A stretch of DNA of 64,000 nucleotides, taken from JAUSIF01 sp040901465 (GTDB lineage: Bacteria > Pseudomonadota > Alphaproteobacteria > Rhizobiales > Xanthobacteraceae). Positions 1-8,323 of this stretch are shown here, in pieces; the stretch's first letter is position 1, and each line of letters starts with the position of its first letter. The position numbers and the translations under genes were made by a program. Below the pieces are notes generated by a model that saw only the letters and a list, made by a program, of their open reading frames with translations, did not search any database and was not told the origin of the DNA. The DNA lies in assembly GCA_040901465.1 (NCBI GenBank), contig JBBDYN010000053.1, forward strand, positions 124,001 through 188,000, in the 5' to 3' direction.

Positions 1-519
1 CCTGCCCTCGCGCGCCAGCATGCGATCGAGCCGTTCCTTGAGCGCGTGCAAGTGAAGCACATCGGCGGCGGCATAGGCGACCTGTGCGTCGGTGAGCGTC
101 TCCGCGCCCCAATCGGAACTCTGTTGCTGCTTCGACAGGTCGTGGCCGAGCAACTCCTTCACGAGATCCTTGAGGCCGTGCTTGTCGGTGTAGGTGCGCG
201 CGATCTTCGACGCGATCTTCGTGCAATAGACCGGCTCCGGCATCACGCCGAAGGTCTTGCAGAGCACGCCAAGATCGAAACGGGCAAAATGGAAGAGCTT
301 GAGCCGCTTCGGGTCTTTCAGCAGCTTCACGAGATTGGGCGCCTCGGCATCGCCGGGCGGAAACTGCACCACGTCGGCCGAGCCGTCGCCCGCCGAGAGC
401 TGCACGACGCAAAGCCGGTCGCGATTGGGATTCAGCCCGAGCGTCTCGGTGTCGACCGCCACCACTGCGCCGAAGGTGGAGAGGTCGGGAAGATCGCCGC
501 GGTGCAGTCGGATGGTCAT
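1..519 (-). CDS. rnd: Ribonuclease D-type 3'-5' exonuclease (3' end cut by window)
   Basis: A DEDDy-family 3'-5' exoribonuclease that trims structured RNA such as tRNA precursors in the cytoplasm. The reading frame is open from an ATG at 519 to the window edge (173 residues visible). The exonuclease motifs are in order: DTE (Asp23, Glu25), an FHFARFD segment ending in Asp82, and YAAAD (Tyr149, Asp153). The visible part is therefore a complete catalytic domain. Alphaproteobacteria often carry a short form of about 205 residues without the HRDC domains, so roughly 30 residues are probably missing; a longer form cannot be excluded. It lies just downstream of tRNA-Leu on the same strand. Confidence 0.9.
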   Translation of the reverse strand, partial: MTIRLHRGDLPDLSTFGAVVAVDTETLGLNPNRDRLCVVQLSAGDGSADVVQFPPGDAEAPNLVKLLKDPKRLKLFHFARFDLGVLCKTFGVMPEPVYCTKIASKIARTYTDKHGLKDLVKELLGHDLSKQQQSSDWGAETLTDAQVAYAAADVLHLHALKERLDRMLAREGR

Positions 520-617
520 CGGCCGTTCACTTGATCATTCATTCGGATCGAACGCACGGTTTGCGCGTTTCGAATGTAGCGGAAATCAATGTACGAATCG
601 TAGCCGCGACCAAACGA

Positions 618-703
618 TGGTGCCCAGGAGAGGACTCGAACCTCCACGGCTGTTAACCACTGGTACCTGAAACCAGCGCGTCTACCAATTCCGCCACCTG
701 GGC
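618..703 (-). tRNA. tRNA-Leu (CAG)
   Basis: On the minus strand the acceptor stem begins GCCCAGG and pairs with CCTGGGC, followed by discriminator A and a genome-encoded CCA (618-620). The D-arm reads GGCGGAATTGGTAGACGC, and the T-arm carries GGTTCGAGTCC. The anticodon loop TTCAGGT gives anticodon CAG, which reads CUG leucine codons. The long variable arm is typical of class II leucine tRNAs, and the length is 86 nt including CCA. It is transcribed towards rnd. Confidence 0.95.
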
Positions 704-712
704 CCCGTCGTT

Positions 713-741
713 AGGTAGGGTGCCCGCTTCGGCCTTGTCAA
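713..741 (-). promoter_or_regulatory. Candidate promoter of tRNA-Leu
   Basis: The minus strand carries TTGACA (736-741), a 17-nt spacer, then CTACCT (713-718). The -10-like element lies about 10 nt before the tRNA 5' end at 703. The perfect -35 hexamer and spacing fit a housekeeping sigma factor. It is inferred from sequence only. Confidence 0.5.
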
Positions 742-836
742 TCGACCGCACGAGCGCCGCGGCGCTTTACGGAAATCGGGCCATCGAGTATCGCTCGCTG
801 GCCCGCAAACCGGCGGGACTAAATTAGGGATCAGAC

Positions 837-1805
837 ATGACGGCGGTTCCGGAGGATCGTCTCGTCACGGTCTATGGCGGCTCGGGCTTCATCGGCCGCC
901 ACGTGGTGCGCGCGCTGGCAAAAAGCGGCTGGCGCATCCGCGTCGCGGTGCGGCGGCCGGAGCTCGCGTACCACCTGCAGCCGCTCGGCCGCGTCGGCCA
1001 AATCCACGCGGTGCAGGCGAACCTGCGCTATTCCGACTCGGTCGAGCGCGCGGCGGACGGCGCGGATGCGCTAGTCAATCTCGTGGGCATTCTCTACGAG
1101 GGCGGACAGCAGACGTTCAATGCCGTTCAAGCCGGCGGCACCGCCGCGGTGGCTCGTGCGGCCGCGAGGATTAACGCGCGCGTCGTGCAGATCTCTGCCA
1201 TCGGCGCCGAACACGGTTCGCGATCCGACTACGCGCGCAGCAAGGCCGCAGGCGAGGCGGCGGTGCTTGCACACGTACCGCACGCAGTGATCTTGCGTCC
1301 TTCGATCGCGTTCGGACCCGAGGACGACTTCTTCAACAAGTTCGCGGCGATGGCCCGCATCTCGCCGGTGTTGCCTTTGATCGGCGGTGGCAAGACCCGC
1401 TTCCAGCCGGTATTCGCCGGCGACGTCGCGGCGGCCGTCGACGCCGCGCTCGCCGGCCGCGCGCGACCGGGCACAATCTATGAGCTTGGCGGGCCGCAAG
1501 TGAAGACGTTCGAGGAATTGTTGCGGCTGATGCTGCGCCAGATTGACCGCCGGCGGCTGCTCGTGCCGATTCCGTTTCCGCTGGCGCGGCTGCAGGCGTT
1601 CTTCCTCGAGCTCTTGCCGAAGCCTTTGCTCACGCGCGACCAGGTTCGGCTCCTCGAGCGCGACAATGTTGTGTCGCCGGACGCGGAACGCGACGGACGT
1701 ACGTTGCCAGGGCTCGGCATCGTGCCGACCGCTCTCGAAACAGTGCTGCCGAATTATCTCGTGCGCTTCCGCCGCGCGGGCCAGTTTACCCGGCCGGTGG
1801 CCTAG
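837..1805 (+). CDS. Complex I NDUFA9-like atypical short-chain dehydrogenase
   Basis: A 322-residue NAD(P)-binding protein of the atypical SDR superfamily, closest in character to the NDUFA9-like proteins common in alphaproteobacteria. The N-terminal Rossmann motif GGSGFIG is at residues 14-20, followed by a basic stretch (RVAVRRPE) suited to a dinucleotide phosphate. A YARSK segment around residues 130-135 resembles the SDR Tyr-x3-Lys active site. The mitochondrial homologue is an accessory subunit of respiratory complex I; in bacteria the role is less certain, and it may be a quinone-linked reductase or assembly factor. Its stop overlaps the uppP stop by 4 nt in a convergent arrangement. 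Confidence 0.8.
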   Translation: MTAVPEDRLVTVYGGSGFIGRHVVRALAKSGWRIRVAVRRPELAYHLQPLGRVGQIHAVQANLRYSDSVERAADGADALVNLVGILYEGGQQTFNAVQAGGTAAVARAAARINARVVQISAIGAEHGSRSDYARSKAAGEAAVLAHVPHAVILRPSIAFGPEDDFFNKFAAMARISPVLPLIGGGKTRFQPVFAGDVAAAVDAALAGRARPGTIYELGGPQVKTFEELLRLMLRQIDRRRLLVPIPFPLARLQAFFLELLPKPLLTRDQVRLLERDNVVSPDAERDGRTLPGLGIVPTALETVLPNYLVRFRRAGQFTRPVA

Positions 1806-2608
1806 CCGACAAAATATAGGCCGACGAGGCCGAGGGCGCCGACGGCAATGCGCCAAAGCGCGAAGAAGGCGAAGCCGTTCCGTGCGACAAACTCCAACAA
1901 GGAACGAACGACAAGGATCGCGGCGCAGAAGGCCGCGACGAATCCGAGGGCAATCACCAGTCCGTCGTCGATCGAGAGCAGCGCGCGATTCTTGAAGAGG
2001 TCATAGGTGAAGGCGCCGAGCATCGTCGGCATGGCAAGAAAGAAGGAAAATTCCGCTGCGGCACGGCGCTCGCAGCCCATGAGCAGCGCGCCCGCGATCG
2101 TCGAACCCGAGCGCGAGACGCCGGGGATCAGCGCGAGCGTCTGGAACAGCCCGATCTTGAGCGCGACCATGGGCGGAAATCGCATCGCGTCGTCGTGAAT
2201 CGGCTCAAACTTCATGCGGTCGACGAAGAAGAGCACGACGCCGCCGACAATGAGCGTCGTGCAGATCAGCGCCGGAGTCTCGAACAGGACGGTCTTGATG
2301 AACCCATGCAGCAGCACGCCTAGGGCGGCCGCTGGCAGAAACGCGATGACGATGCCGATCACGAAGCGGCGCGCATTCGGATCGGTGGGAAACGCCAACA
2401 CGACGCCCCAAAGCTTCTGGAAATACACGACGACAACCGCCAGGATCGAGCCAAGCTGGATCAGCACCTCGAAGGTCTTGCCCGGATTTTTGAAGCCGAG
2501 GAAATGACCGGCAAGCAGAAGATGCCCCGTGGACGACACCGGGATGAACTCGGTGAAACCTTCGAGAAGGCCGAGAAGCACGGCTTCGATGAGCGTGCCG
2601 AGGGTCAT
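1802..2608 (-). CDS. uppP: Undecaprenyl-diphosphatase
   Basis: An integral membrane phosphatase (BacA family, 268 residues, the usual length). It dephosphorylates undecaprenyl pyrophosphate and so recycles the lipid carrier for peptidoglycan and other surface polymers; overproduction gives bacitracin resistance. The signature EGFTEFIPVSSTGH is at residues 16-29 and the second motif PGVSRSGST lies near residue 165. Both carry catalytic residues, and many hydrophobic helices surround them. It is convergent with the NDUFA9-like gene and divergent from the GST gene 148 bp away. Confidence 0.95.
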   Translation of the reverse strand: MTLGTLIEAVLLGLLEGFTEFIPVSSTGHLLLAGHFLGFKNPGKTFEVLIQLGSILAVVVVYFQKLWGVVLAFPTDPNARRFVIGIVIAFLPAAALGVLLHGFIKTVLFETPALICTTLIVGGVVLFFVDRMKFEPIHDDAMRFPPMVALKIGLFQTLALIPGVSRSGSTIAGALLMGCERRAAAEFSFFLAMPTMLGAFTYDLFKNRALLSIDDGLVIALGFVAAFCAAILVVRSLLEFVARNGFAFFALWRIAVGALGLVGLYFVG

Positions 2609-2756
2609 GGTGCGTTCCGGATAAGCGGTAGCGGGGTCGAATCGGCGGCCATGCTGGCCCGGCGCAAAGGCGTTCGCAATTGGATTTCAGGCCGGTCCCG
2701 CCGTAGGATCGCCGCGTTTTGCGGCATGTTGGCTCTTCCGGTCAGGGGCCGGACCG

Positions 2757-3443
2757 ATGCAACTCTTTCATCATCGCTTTTGCCCACACTCGCGCTTCAT
2801 TCGCGTCGTGCTTGCCGAATACGGCGTCACGGTAGAGCTGCTCGACGAGCCTGTGTGGGAGCGGCGCGCAGAATTTCTCGCGCTCAACCCGGCCGGCACG
2901 ACGCCGGTGCTTGTCGACAACGGGCTGAACATCCCCGGGGCGATGGTGATTTCGGAATATATCGACGAGCAGTTCGGCGCCGAGCACGGCAACCGACGGC
3001 TGCTGCCGCCGGACAGCCAGGCGCGCGTCGAAGTGCGGCGGCTCGCGTACTGGTTCAACGATAAATTCTTCGACGAGGTGTCCGGCTATCTGGTGCAAGA
3101 GAAGATTTTCAAGCGCCACCTAAAGGTCGCGGACGGCGGCGGGCCGCCGGATTCGTCGGCGATCCGGGCGGCGCGCGCCAATATCCGCTATCATCTCGAC
3201 TATATCGGCTGGCTCCTGAAGGGACGGAACTGGCTCGCAGGCGACCGGCTTTCCTACGCGGATTTCGCCGCAGCCGCGCATCTGTCCACCGCCGATTACC
3301 TGGGTGACGTGCCGTGGGAAGAAAACGAGAGCGCGAAGAACTGGTACGCGCGGATCAAGTCGCGCCCTGCGTTTCGTCCGCTGCTCGCGGAAAGCCTGCC
3401 GGGCATGGCGCCGGCAGCGCATTACGCCAACCTCGACTTCTAG
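2757..3443 (+). CDS. Glutathione S-transferase family protein
   Basis: A 228-residue cytosolic GST. The N-terminal thioredoxin-like domain starts MQLFHHRFCPHSR, with Cys9 and Ser12 near the usual active-site position. The segment PVLVDNGLNIPGAMVISEYID carries the cis-proline and the Glu-Ser pair that bind glutathione. The C-terminal helical domain includes GDRLSYADFAAAAH, the conserved folding motif. The substrate cannot be predicted. queG starts 11 nt after the stop codon, so the two genes are probably co-transcribed, although no functional link is obvious. Confidence 0.85.
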   Translation: MQLFHHRFCPHSRFIRVVLAEYGVTVELLDEPVWERRAEFLALNPAGTTPVLVDNGLNIPGAMVISEYIDEQFGAEHGNRRLLPPDSQARVEVRRLAYWFNDKFFDEVSGYLVQEKIFKRHLKVADGGGPPDSSAIRAARANIRYHLDYIGWLLKGRNWLAGDRLSYADFAAAAHLSTADYLGDVPWEENESAKNWYARIKSRPAFRPLLAESLPGMAPAAHYANLDF

Positions 3444-3454
3444 ATTTCGCCGCG

Positions 3455-4564
3455 TTGAAGCAGGCGCTCGCCGAGCGCGCACGTGCGGAGGGATTCGACA
3501 CGATCGGCATCACGCGGCCCGACGCGATCGAGCGCGCAGCGCCGCATCTGCACGACTGGCTTGACGCCGGCGCGCACGGCGACATGGAATGGATGGCGGC
3601 GACGCGCGACCGACGCAGCGATCCGCGCGTGCTCTGGCCCGACGTGAAGCGGGTCGTCGTGTTGGGGCTGAACTACGGACCCGACGAGAATCCGCTCGCG
3701 CTGCTCGCGCACAAAGAGCGCGGCGCAATCTCGGTCTATGCGCGCGGCAACGATTATCACGACCTCATCAAAGGCAAGCTCAAGCGCATCGCGCAGTGGC
3801 TCGTGGCTCAGACCGCGAGCGAGTTGAAAGTCTTCGTCGACACCGCACCGGTTATGGAAAAGCCGCTCGCCGAAGCCGCGGGCCTCGGCTGGCAGGGCAA
3901 GCACACGAACGTCGTCTCGCGCGCGCATGGCTCGTGGCTCTTTCTCGGGGTGCTCTTCACCAATCTGGAATTGCCGGAGGACGCGCCCGAGCCCGACCAT
4001 TGCGGCTCATGCCGCGCCTGCCTCGACATCTGCCCGACGAACGCGTTTCCCGCGCCCTACAAGCTCGACGCGCGGCGCTGCATTTCGTATCTCACGATCG
4101 AGCACAAGGGGCCGATCCCGCGCGAGCTGCGCCCGCTGATCGGCAATCGCATCTATGGCTGCGACGATTGCCTGGCAGTGTGTCCCTGGAACAAGTTTGC
4201 GCAGGAAGGGCGCGAGGCGAAGCTCGCCGCGCGCGACGAGAATCGCGCGCCGAATTTGCAAGATCTCGTGCGACTCGACGACGCGGCGTTCCGCGCGCGC
4301 TTCGCCAAGAGTCCGATCAAGCGTACGGGGCGGGATCGATTTTTGCGAAACGTCCTGATCGCGATCGGCAACAGCGGAAATGCTGCGCTGGCGCCCGATG
4401 TGAGGCGATTGCTCGACGACCCCTCGCCGCTCGTGCGCGGCGCGGCGGTGTGGGCCTTGTCCGAATTGATCGCAAAGGATGACTTGTCGGCGCTCGCGCA
4501 AGCTCACTCGCTGAAGGAAGGCGATCCGGGCGTCGCCGACGAATGGGAAGCGGCTCTCGCCTAA
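3455..4564 (+). CDS. queG: Epoxyqueuosine reductase QueG
   Basis: A cobalamin-dependent iron-sulfur enzyme for the last step of queuosine synthesis, reduction of epoxyqueuosine to queuosine in tRNA wobble position 34. Two 4Fe-4S motifs are visible: Cys183, Cys186, Cys189 and Cys193 (CGSCRACLDICP), then Cys236, Cys239 and Cys243 (CDDCLAVCP). The segment FVDTAPVMEKPLAEAAGLGWQGKHTN is the family active-site region. A short HEAT-like tail follows (DDPSPLVRGAAVWALSE). No ATG or GTG lies near the expected N-terminus, so TTG at 3455 is chosen (369 residues). It gives the usual beginning LKQALAERARAEGFDTIGI. No clear ribosome site precedes it; translation may be coupled to the GST gene. Confidence 0.88.
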   Translation: MKQALAERARAEGFDTIGITRPDAIERAAPHLHDWLDAGAHGDMEWMAATRDRRSDPRVLWPDVKRVVVLGLNYGPDENPLALLAHKERGAISVYARGNDYHDLIKGKLKRIAQWLVAQTASELKVFVDTAPVMEKPLAEAAGLGWQGKHTNVVSRAHGSWLFLGVLFTNLELPEDAPEPDHCGSCRACLDICPTNAFPAPYKLDARRCISYLTIEHKGPIPRELRPLIGNRIYGCDDCLAVCPWNKFAQEGREAKLAARDENRAPNLQDLVRLDDAAFRARFAKSPIKRTGRDRFLRNVLIAIGNSGNAALAPDVRRLLDDPSPLVRGAAVWALSELIAKDDLSALAQAHSLKEGDPGVADEWEAALA

Positions 4565-5340
4565 GGATTGGCGACGAGTTCGTCGATCGTGCGCAGAAGC
4601 CGTTCGATGTCCTCGGGCCGCGACAATCGATGATCGCCGTCCTTCACCAGCGTCAGCACGACATCGTCTTGCGCAAGGCACGAAACCAACTTCATCACAT
4701 AGGCGAAGGGCACGTCGGGATCCTGCACGCCTTGCAGAATGCGCACCGGACAGCCGACTTCGATCGGCTTGTCGAGCAGCAGGTGCTTGCGCCCATCTTC
4801 GATCAGCGCGCGAGTGATCGGATATGGCTCGTCGCCATAGGCTGACGGGCGCAGCCAACTACCCTTTTGCTCGATCTCGCGTTTTACATCCGGCGAAAAT
4901 CCCGCCCACATCAATTCCTCGGTGAAATCCGGAGCAGGCGCGATCAAAACGAGACCCGCGATACTTACATTCGGGCGTGAGCGCTTCGCAAGCGCACGCG
5001 CAAGCAGGAGCGCGATCCAGCCGCCCATCGACGAGCCAATCACGATCTGCGGTCCCTGTCCGTGCGCTTCGAATACGGCAAGCGACTCTTCGAGCCAGCG
5101 CGAGATCGTCCCGTCCTCGAAGCGGCCGCCGGATTCTCCATGCCCGGAATAGTCGAAGCGCGTGTAGGCGCGGCCGGTGCGTGCGCCCAGCGCTTCAGCC
5201 TTGGTGCCGCGCATGTCGGACTTGAAACCGCCGAGCCAGAATAGCCCCGGCGCGGCGCCCGCCTGCTTGCGCACGGCGATCCTCCGCGCGGACGCTCCAA
5301 CGCCAATTTCGATGTGCTGAAGCTCGGAATCCATGATCAT
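4561..5340 (-). CDS. Alpha/beta hydrolase, ABHD10-like
   Basis: A 259-residue alpha/beta-hydrolase fold protein resembling mitochondrial ABHD10, a depalmitoylating thioesterase. The nucleophile elbow GSSMGG places Ser104. The acid is probably Asp207 or Asp209 (QDPDVPF) and the base His237 (DGDHRLS). The oxyanion region WLGGFKSDM near residue 40 and the DYSGHGESGG strand-loop are also typical. A second in-frame ATG two codons in could be the true start. The gene is convergent with queG (4-nt overlap of stops) and divergent from the glycosyltransferase. The natural substrate is unknown. Confidence 0.8.
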   Translation of the reverse strand: MIMDSELQHIEIGVGASARRIAVRKQAGAAPGLFWLGGFKSDMRGTKAEALGARTGRAYTRFDYSGHGESGGRFEDGTISRWLEESLAVFEAHGQGPQIVIGSSMGGWIALLLARALAKRSRPNVSIAGLVLIAPAPDFTEELMWAGFSPDVKREIEQKGSWLRPSAYGDEPYPITRALIEDGRKHLLLDKPIEVGCPVRILQGVQDPDVPFAYVMKLVSCLAQDDVVLTLVKDGDHRLSRPEDIERLLRTIDELVANP

Positions 5341-5420
5341 TTTCCCTCGTGGGGCTACGATGCAGAGCCGCCGCGCGCAACTGCCTTGCCCCTGCCTTAA
5401 GCGGCGTCTAGAAGCCGCCC

Positions 5421-6632
5421 GTGTCCATCAGTCCATCCCTCCCGTCCCCGCCGCTCACCGTGGTTCAGGTCATTCCCGATCTCGAATCAGGCGGCGCCGG
5501 TGCCAGCGTCGTGCAGCTCGCCGAAGCGCTCGTGAGCGGCGGCCATCGTGCCGTGGTCGTGTCCGAGGGCGGACGCATGGAGGCGGACCTCAAACGGATC
5601 GGTGCAACTTTTATACGGTTGCCGGTCGGTTCGAAAAATCCGTCGCAGATCGTGGCGAACGGCCGGCGGCTCGCTGCTCTCGCGCGCGAGGAGCGCGCAG
5701 ATCTTTTTCACGCGCAAAGCCGCGCGCCCGCGTGGAGCTGTTTGCTGGCCGGGCGGCTTGCCTCAGTGCCTTATGTCGCCACCTGCGACAATCTCTATCG
5801 CGAACAGAACCCGCTGAAGCGGCTTTACAACAGCGCGATGGTGCGCGGCGCGCGCGTGATTGCGCTCGGCGAGCGGCTCGCGCACTTGATCGAGGAGCGC
5901 TATCACACGCCGCGGGAGAAGATCGCGGTGGTCGACCGCGGCGTCGACCTCGCCGCGTTCGATCCGACGCGCGTTGGTGGCGAGCGCATCGATGCGCTCA
6001 AGCGAAATTGGGGACTCAAGCCCGGCGACCGCGTCGTGCTGTTGCCGGGACGACTCTCGCGCCGCAAGGGCGCGGATGTGCTTGTGGCGGCCGCGCAACG
6101 CCTGCGCGAGGCGGGATTAAAAAATTTCGTCTGCGTGCTTGCGGGCGAGGAGCAACAGGGCAGCCGATACGCGTCGCAATTGTGGGACCGTGTGCATCAA
6201 TCGGAGCTTTCCGAATTCGTGCGCATCGTCGGTCATTGCGAGGACATGCCGGCGGCCTATGCGCTCGCCGAGATCGCGGCCTCGGCAGTATTGCCGCCGG
6301 GCGGCCCGCAACGCGCGATGTTGGAAGCGCAGGCCATGGGTACGCCGGTCGTCGTCTCCGATGCGGGCGGCCGAGACGAGATCGTGCTGGCACCGCCCTT
6401 CGCCGCCGAGGACCGTGCCACAGGGCTCCTTTACCCGGCCGGGGACGCTGCGGAACTCGCCCAATCGCTGTTCAAGGTGCTCGCCATGGGAGCGGTCGCC
6501 CGCGCGGCCATGGGGCAGCGCGGACGGACCTTCGTGGCCTCCCACTTTCCGAGGCAAGCGTTCACCGAGCGCATGTTGTCCGTCTATGCCGAGGTTGCCG
6601 CGTCCCGCCGGACCGCCCCGCGCGGACATTGA
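5421..6632 (+). CDS. Glycosyltransferase family 4
   Basis: A 403-residue GT-B glycosyltransferase with a GTG start. The N-terminal domain begins VVQVIPDLESGGAGASVVQLAEAL, the glycine-rich loop typical of GT4 enzymes. The C-terminal half contains LLPGRLSRRKGADVL and a donor-site region ending PPGGPQRAMLEAQAMGTPVVVSDAGG, in which the EAQAMG glutamate contacts the sugar nucleotide. It probably acts at the cytoplasmic face in making lipopolysaccharide or exopolysaccharide. The acceptor and sugar cannot be told from sequence, and no other polysaccharide genes lie near. The start is uncertain because the Shine-Dalgarno sequence is poor. Confidence 0.85.
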   Translation: MSISPSLPSPPLTVVQVIPDLESGGAGASVVQLAEALVSGGHRAVVVSEGGRMEADLKRIGATFIRLPVGSKNPSQIVANGRRLAALAREERADLFHAQSRAPAWSCLLAGRLASVPYVATCDNLYREQNPLKRLYNSAMVRGARVIALGERLAHLIEERYHTPREKIAVVDRGVDLAAFDPTRVGGERIDALKRNWGLKPGDRVVLLPGRLSRRKGADVLVAAAQRLREAGLKNFVCVLAGEEQQGSRYASQLWDRVHQSELSEFVRIVGHCEDMPAAYALAEIAASAVLPPGGPQRAMLEAQAMGTPVVVSDAGGRDEIVLAPPFAAEDRATGLLYPAGDAAELAQSLFKVLAMGAVARAAMGQRGRTFVASHFPRQAFTERMLSVYAEVAASRRTAPRGH

Positions 6633-6728
6633 CTTGCGCCGCATTTCTCTCAATCCTGTTCTTATGCTTCGCTCATGCCTCGCGCCGGGGCGGGGCATGC
6701 TTTATCCACCGGAGAGGAGACGACACCC

Positions 6729-7268
6729 ATTCGCAGACCAATGAGATCCGCACTGCCGGTCCAAAAAGACGGACCGCGCGTGAACGAAGAAATCCGCGTC
6801 CGGGAGGTTCAATTAATCGACCACGAAGGAACCAACCGCGGCATCACGCCGATCCAAGACGCCATCGCCCTCGCCCGAGAGGCAGGACTCGACCTCGTCG
6901 AGATCTCCCCGAACACCAGTCCCCCCGTCACCAAAATCCTCGATTACGGCAAGTATAAATATCAGGCGCAGAAGAAAGCCGCCGAAGCGCGCAAGAAGCA
7001 GAAGACGGTCGAGGTCAAGGAAATCAAGCTCAGGCCCGGCATCGACATCCACGACTACGAGGTGAAGATGCGTTCAATGAAGCGCTTCTTCGAAGAAGGC
7101 GACAAGGTGAAAGTCACGCTCCGCTTCCGCGGACGCGAAATGGCGCACCAGGACCTCGGCTACAAACTCTTGCAGCGCGTGCGCGAAGACGTCGCGACGC
7201 TCGCCAAGGTCGAAGCCGAGCCCATGTCGGAAGGCCGGCAAATCGTGATGATATTGGCGCCGCGCTAA
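6729..7268 (+). CDS. infC: Translation initiation factor IF-3
   Basis: IF-3 binds the 30S subunit, prevents 50S joining and checks the start codon. An ATT codon at 6729 is preceded by a strong GGAGAGGAGA (6711-6720) and gives a 179-residue protein beginning (M)RRPMRSALP, as in related alphaproteobacteria. A rare AUU start is the known basis of infC autoregulation in E. coli. An ATG at 6741, four codons later, is the alternative. N-domain residues include NEEIRVREVQLID and the C-domain KEIKLRPGIDIHDYEVKM, both diagnostic. It heads the infC-rpmI-rplT-pheS-pheT translation block. Confidence 0.93.
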   Translation: MRRPMRSALPVQKDGPRVNEEIRVREVQLIDHEGTNRGITPIQDAIALAREAGLDLVEISPNTSPPVTKILDYGKYKYQAQKKAAEARKKQKTVEVKEIKLRPGIDIHDYEVKMRSMKRFFEEGDKVKVTLRFRGREMAHQDLGYKLLQRVREDVATLAKVEAEPMSEGRQIVMILAPR

Positions 7269-7588
7269 TCGGTACGCGCGAAGGAAATCGGCGCCGGCAA
7301 TGCGGGCCGTCGCCGCTGCCTTTAACGCTATTCAGCTCCAATTTGCGTCATGCGTCGCGATTTGTGCTATGCACAATAAGGGGTTGCGACAATCCGACGG
7401 GTCAACCTGCGACCCAATCCTGGAATGGCCGCAGCTCCAAACGCACTCTGGTGTTGAAAAAAGCGCCCGCGCGCATTATCACGCGCCTTCTTTCCGGATG
7501 GCCCGGCCCAAGGGCATGCCGTGGCGATCCGACCGCTCCGAACAACCCGGCCGCGACAGCGGCCTTCAAATTTCAAAGGAAGAGCAAA
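7269..7588 (+). other. 320-bp intergenic region between infC and rpmI
   Basis: No credible protein frame is seen here. A weak promoter candidate is TTGCGT (7343-7348), an 18-nt spacer, then CTATGC (7367-7372), which would give rpmI-rplT its own transcript. A purine-rich ribosome site (AAGGAAGAG, about 7577-7584) precedes rpmI. No terminator with a U-tract was recognised after infC, so read-through is possible. Confidence 0.35.
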
Positions 7589-7789
7589 ATGCCCAAGCTC
7601 AAGACCAAGTCCGGCGCGAAGAAGCGCTTCAAGCTCTCCGCCTCCGGCAAGGTGATCGGCGGTCACGCGGGCAAACGGCACGGCATGATCAAGCGGACCA
7701 AGAAACAAATCCGCCAGTTGCGCGGAACGCACGTTGTTTCGGAATCCGACGGGCGCGCCGTCCGGAAATATTATCTGCCCTACGGCTGA
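7589..7789 (+). CDS. rpmI: 50S ribosomal protein L35
   Basis: A very basic 66-residue protein with the diagnostic L35 beginning MPKLKTKSGAKKRFK and the later GKRHGMIKRTKKQIRQLRG. The length matches the family. The ATG at 7589 has the Shine-Dalgarno AAGGAAGAG a few bases upstream; a much longer in-frame extension upstream is not part of the gene. rplT begins 33 bp downstream with its own ribosome site (CAGGAG), the normal rpmI-rplT pairing. Confidence 0.97.
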   Translation: MPKLKTKSGAKKRFKLSASGKVIGGHAGKRHGMIKRTKKQIRQLRGTHVVSESDGRAVRKYYLPYG

Positions 7790-7822
7790 GCCCAAGCGAT
7801 CTAACCTTCAGGAGTCCGAGAC

Positions 7823-8179
7823 ATGGCCCGCGTCAAACGGGGCGTGACTGCCCACGCCAAGCACAAGAAGACACTCAAAGCCGCCAAAGGCTTTTACGGG
7901 CGGCGCAAGAACACGATCCGCGCGGCGAAGGCCGCCGTGGATCGCGCGAACCAGTATGCATATCGCGACCGCAAGGTGAAGAAGCGCAGCTTCCGCGCGC
8001 TCTGGATCCAGCGGATCAACGCGGCGACGCGCGAGCAGGGAATGACCTACGGCCGATTTATCAACGGCCTCGGCAAGGCCGGGGTCGAGGTCGACCGCAA
8101 GGTGCTCGCGGACATCGCCGTGCGCGAACCCGCAGCCTTCAAAACCCTGGTCGACAAGGCCCGCGCCGCGCTCACTTAG
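7823..8179 (+). CDS. rplT: 50S ribosomal protein L20
   Basis: An 118-residue basic protein that binds 23S rRNA early in 50S assembly. The beginning MARVKRGVTAHAKHKKTLKAAKGFYGRRKN is the invariant L20 N-terminal extension. The C-terminal globular domain includes RALWIQRINAATREQGMTYGRFINGL. The length is normal. Ribosome site CAGGAG lies before the ATG. A strong palindrome follows the stop codon after only 3 bp and probably ends or protects the transcript. Confidence 0.97.
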   Translation: MARVKRGVTAHAKHKKTLKAAKGFYGRRKNTIRAAKAAVDRANQYAYRDRKVKKRSFRALWIQRINAATREQGMTYGRFINGLGKAGVEVDRKVLADIAVREPAAFKTLVDKARAALT

Positions 8180-8182
8180 CTT

Positions 8183-8233
8183 GAGCATGATCCCTTTCCG
8201 AAAACCGGTTTCCACCTTTCGGGGATCATGCTC
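8183..8233. repeat. Palindromic intergenic repeat after rplT
   Basis: Perfect 12-bp arms GAGCATGATCCC (8183-8194) and GGGATCATGCTC (8222-8233) enclose a second small palindrome centred on AAACCGGTTT. This layout (GCATGATC arms with a CCGGTTT core) matches a family of dispersed intergenic palindromes I know from Rhizobiales genomes. It may act as a transcript terminator or 3' stabiliser for rplT, although no U-tract follows. Confidence 0.75.
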
Positions 8234-8323
8234 TGAGCCGGCACCCTGCCGAGGCCGTCAGCGAGGCGCGCGTTGCGCGCCGCGCCGCTCGCGTTCGGGT
8301 ATAGAAGGCCAGAGGATTCGACC

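Noticed and set aside
5333..6958. 541-codon plus-strand frame across the glycosyltransferase and infC
   Set aside because: Composition is Arg/Ala-rich with no motifs; the alternate frame has complete GT4 and IF-3 domains.
7269..7588. Ribosomal protein leader structure controlling rpmI-rplT
   Set aside because: No clear pseudoknot or L20-binding motif could be recognised by eye.
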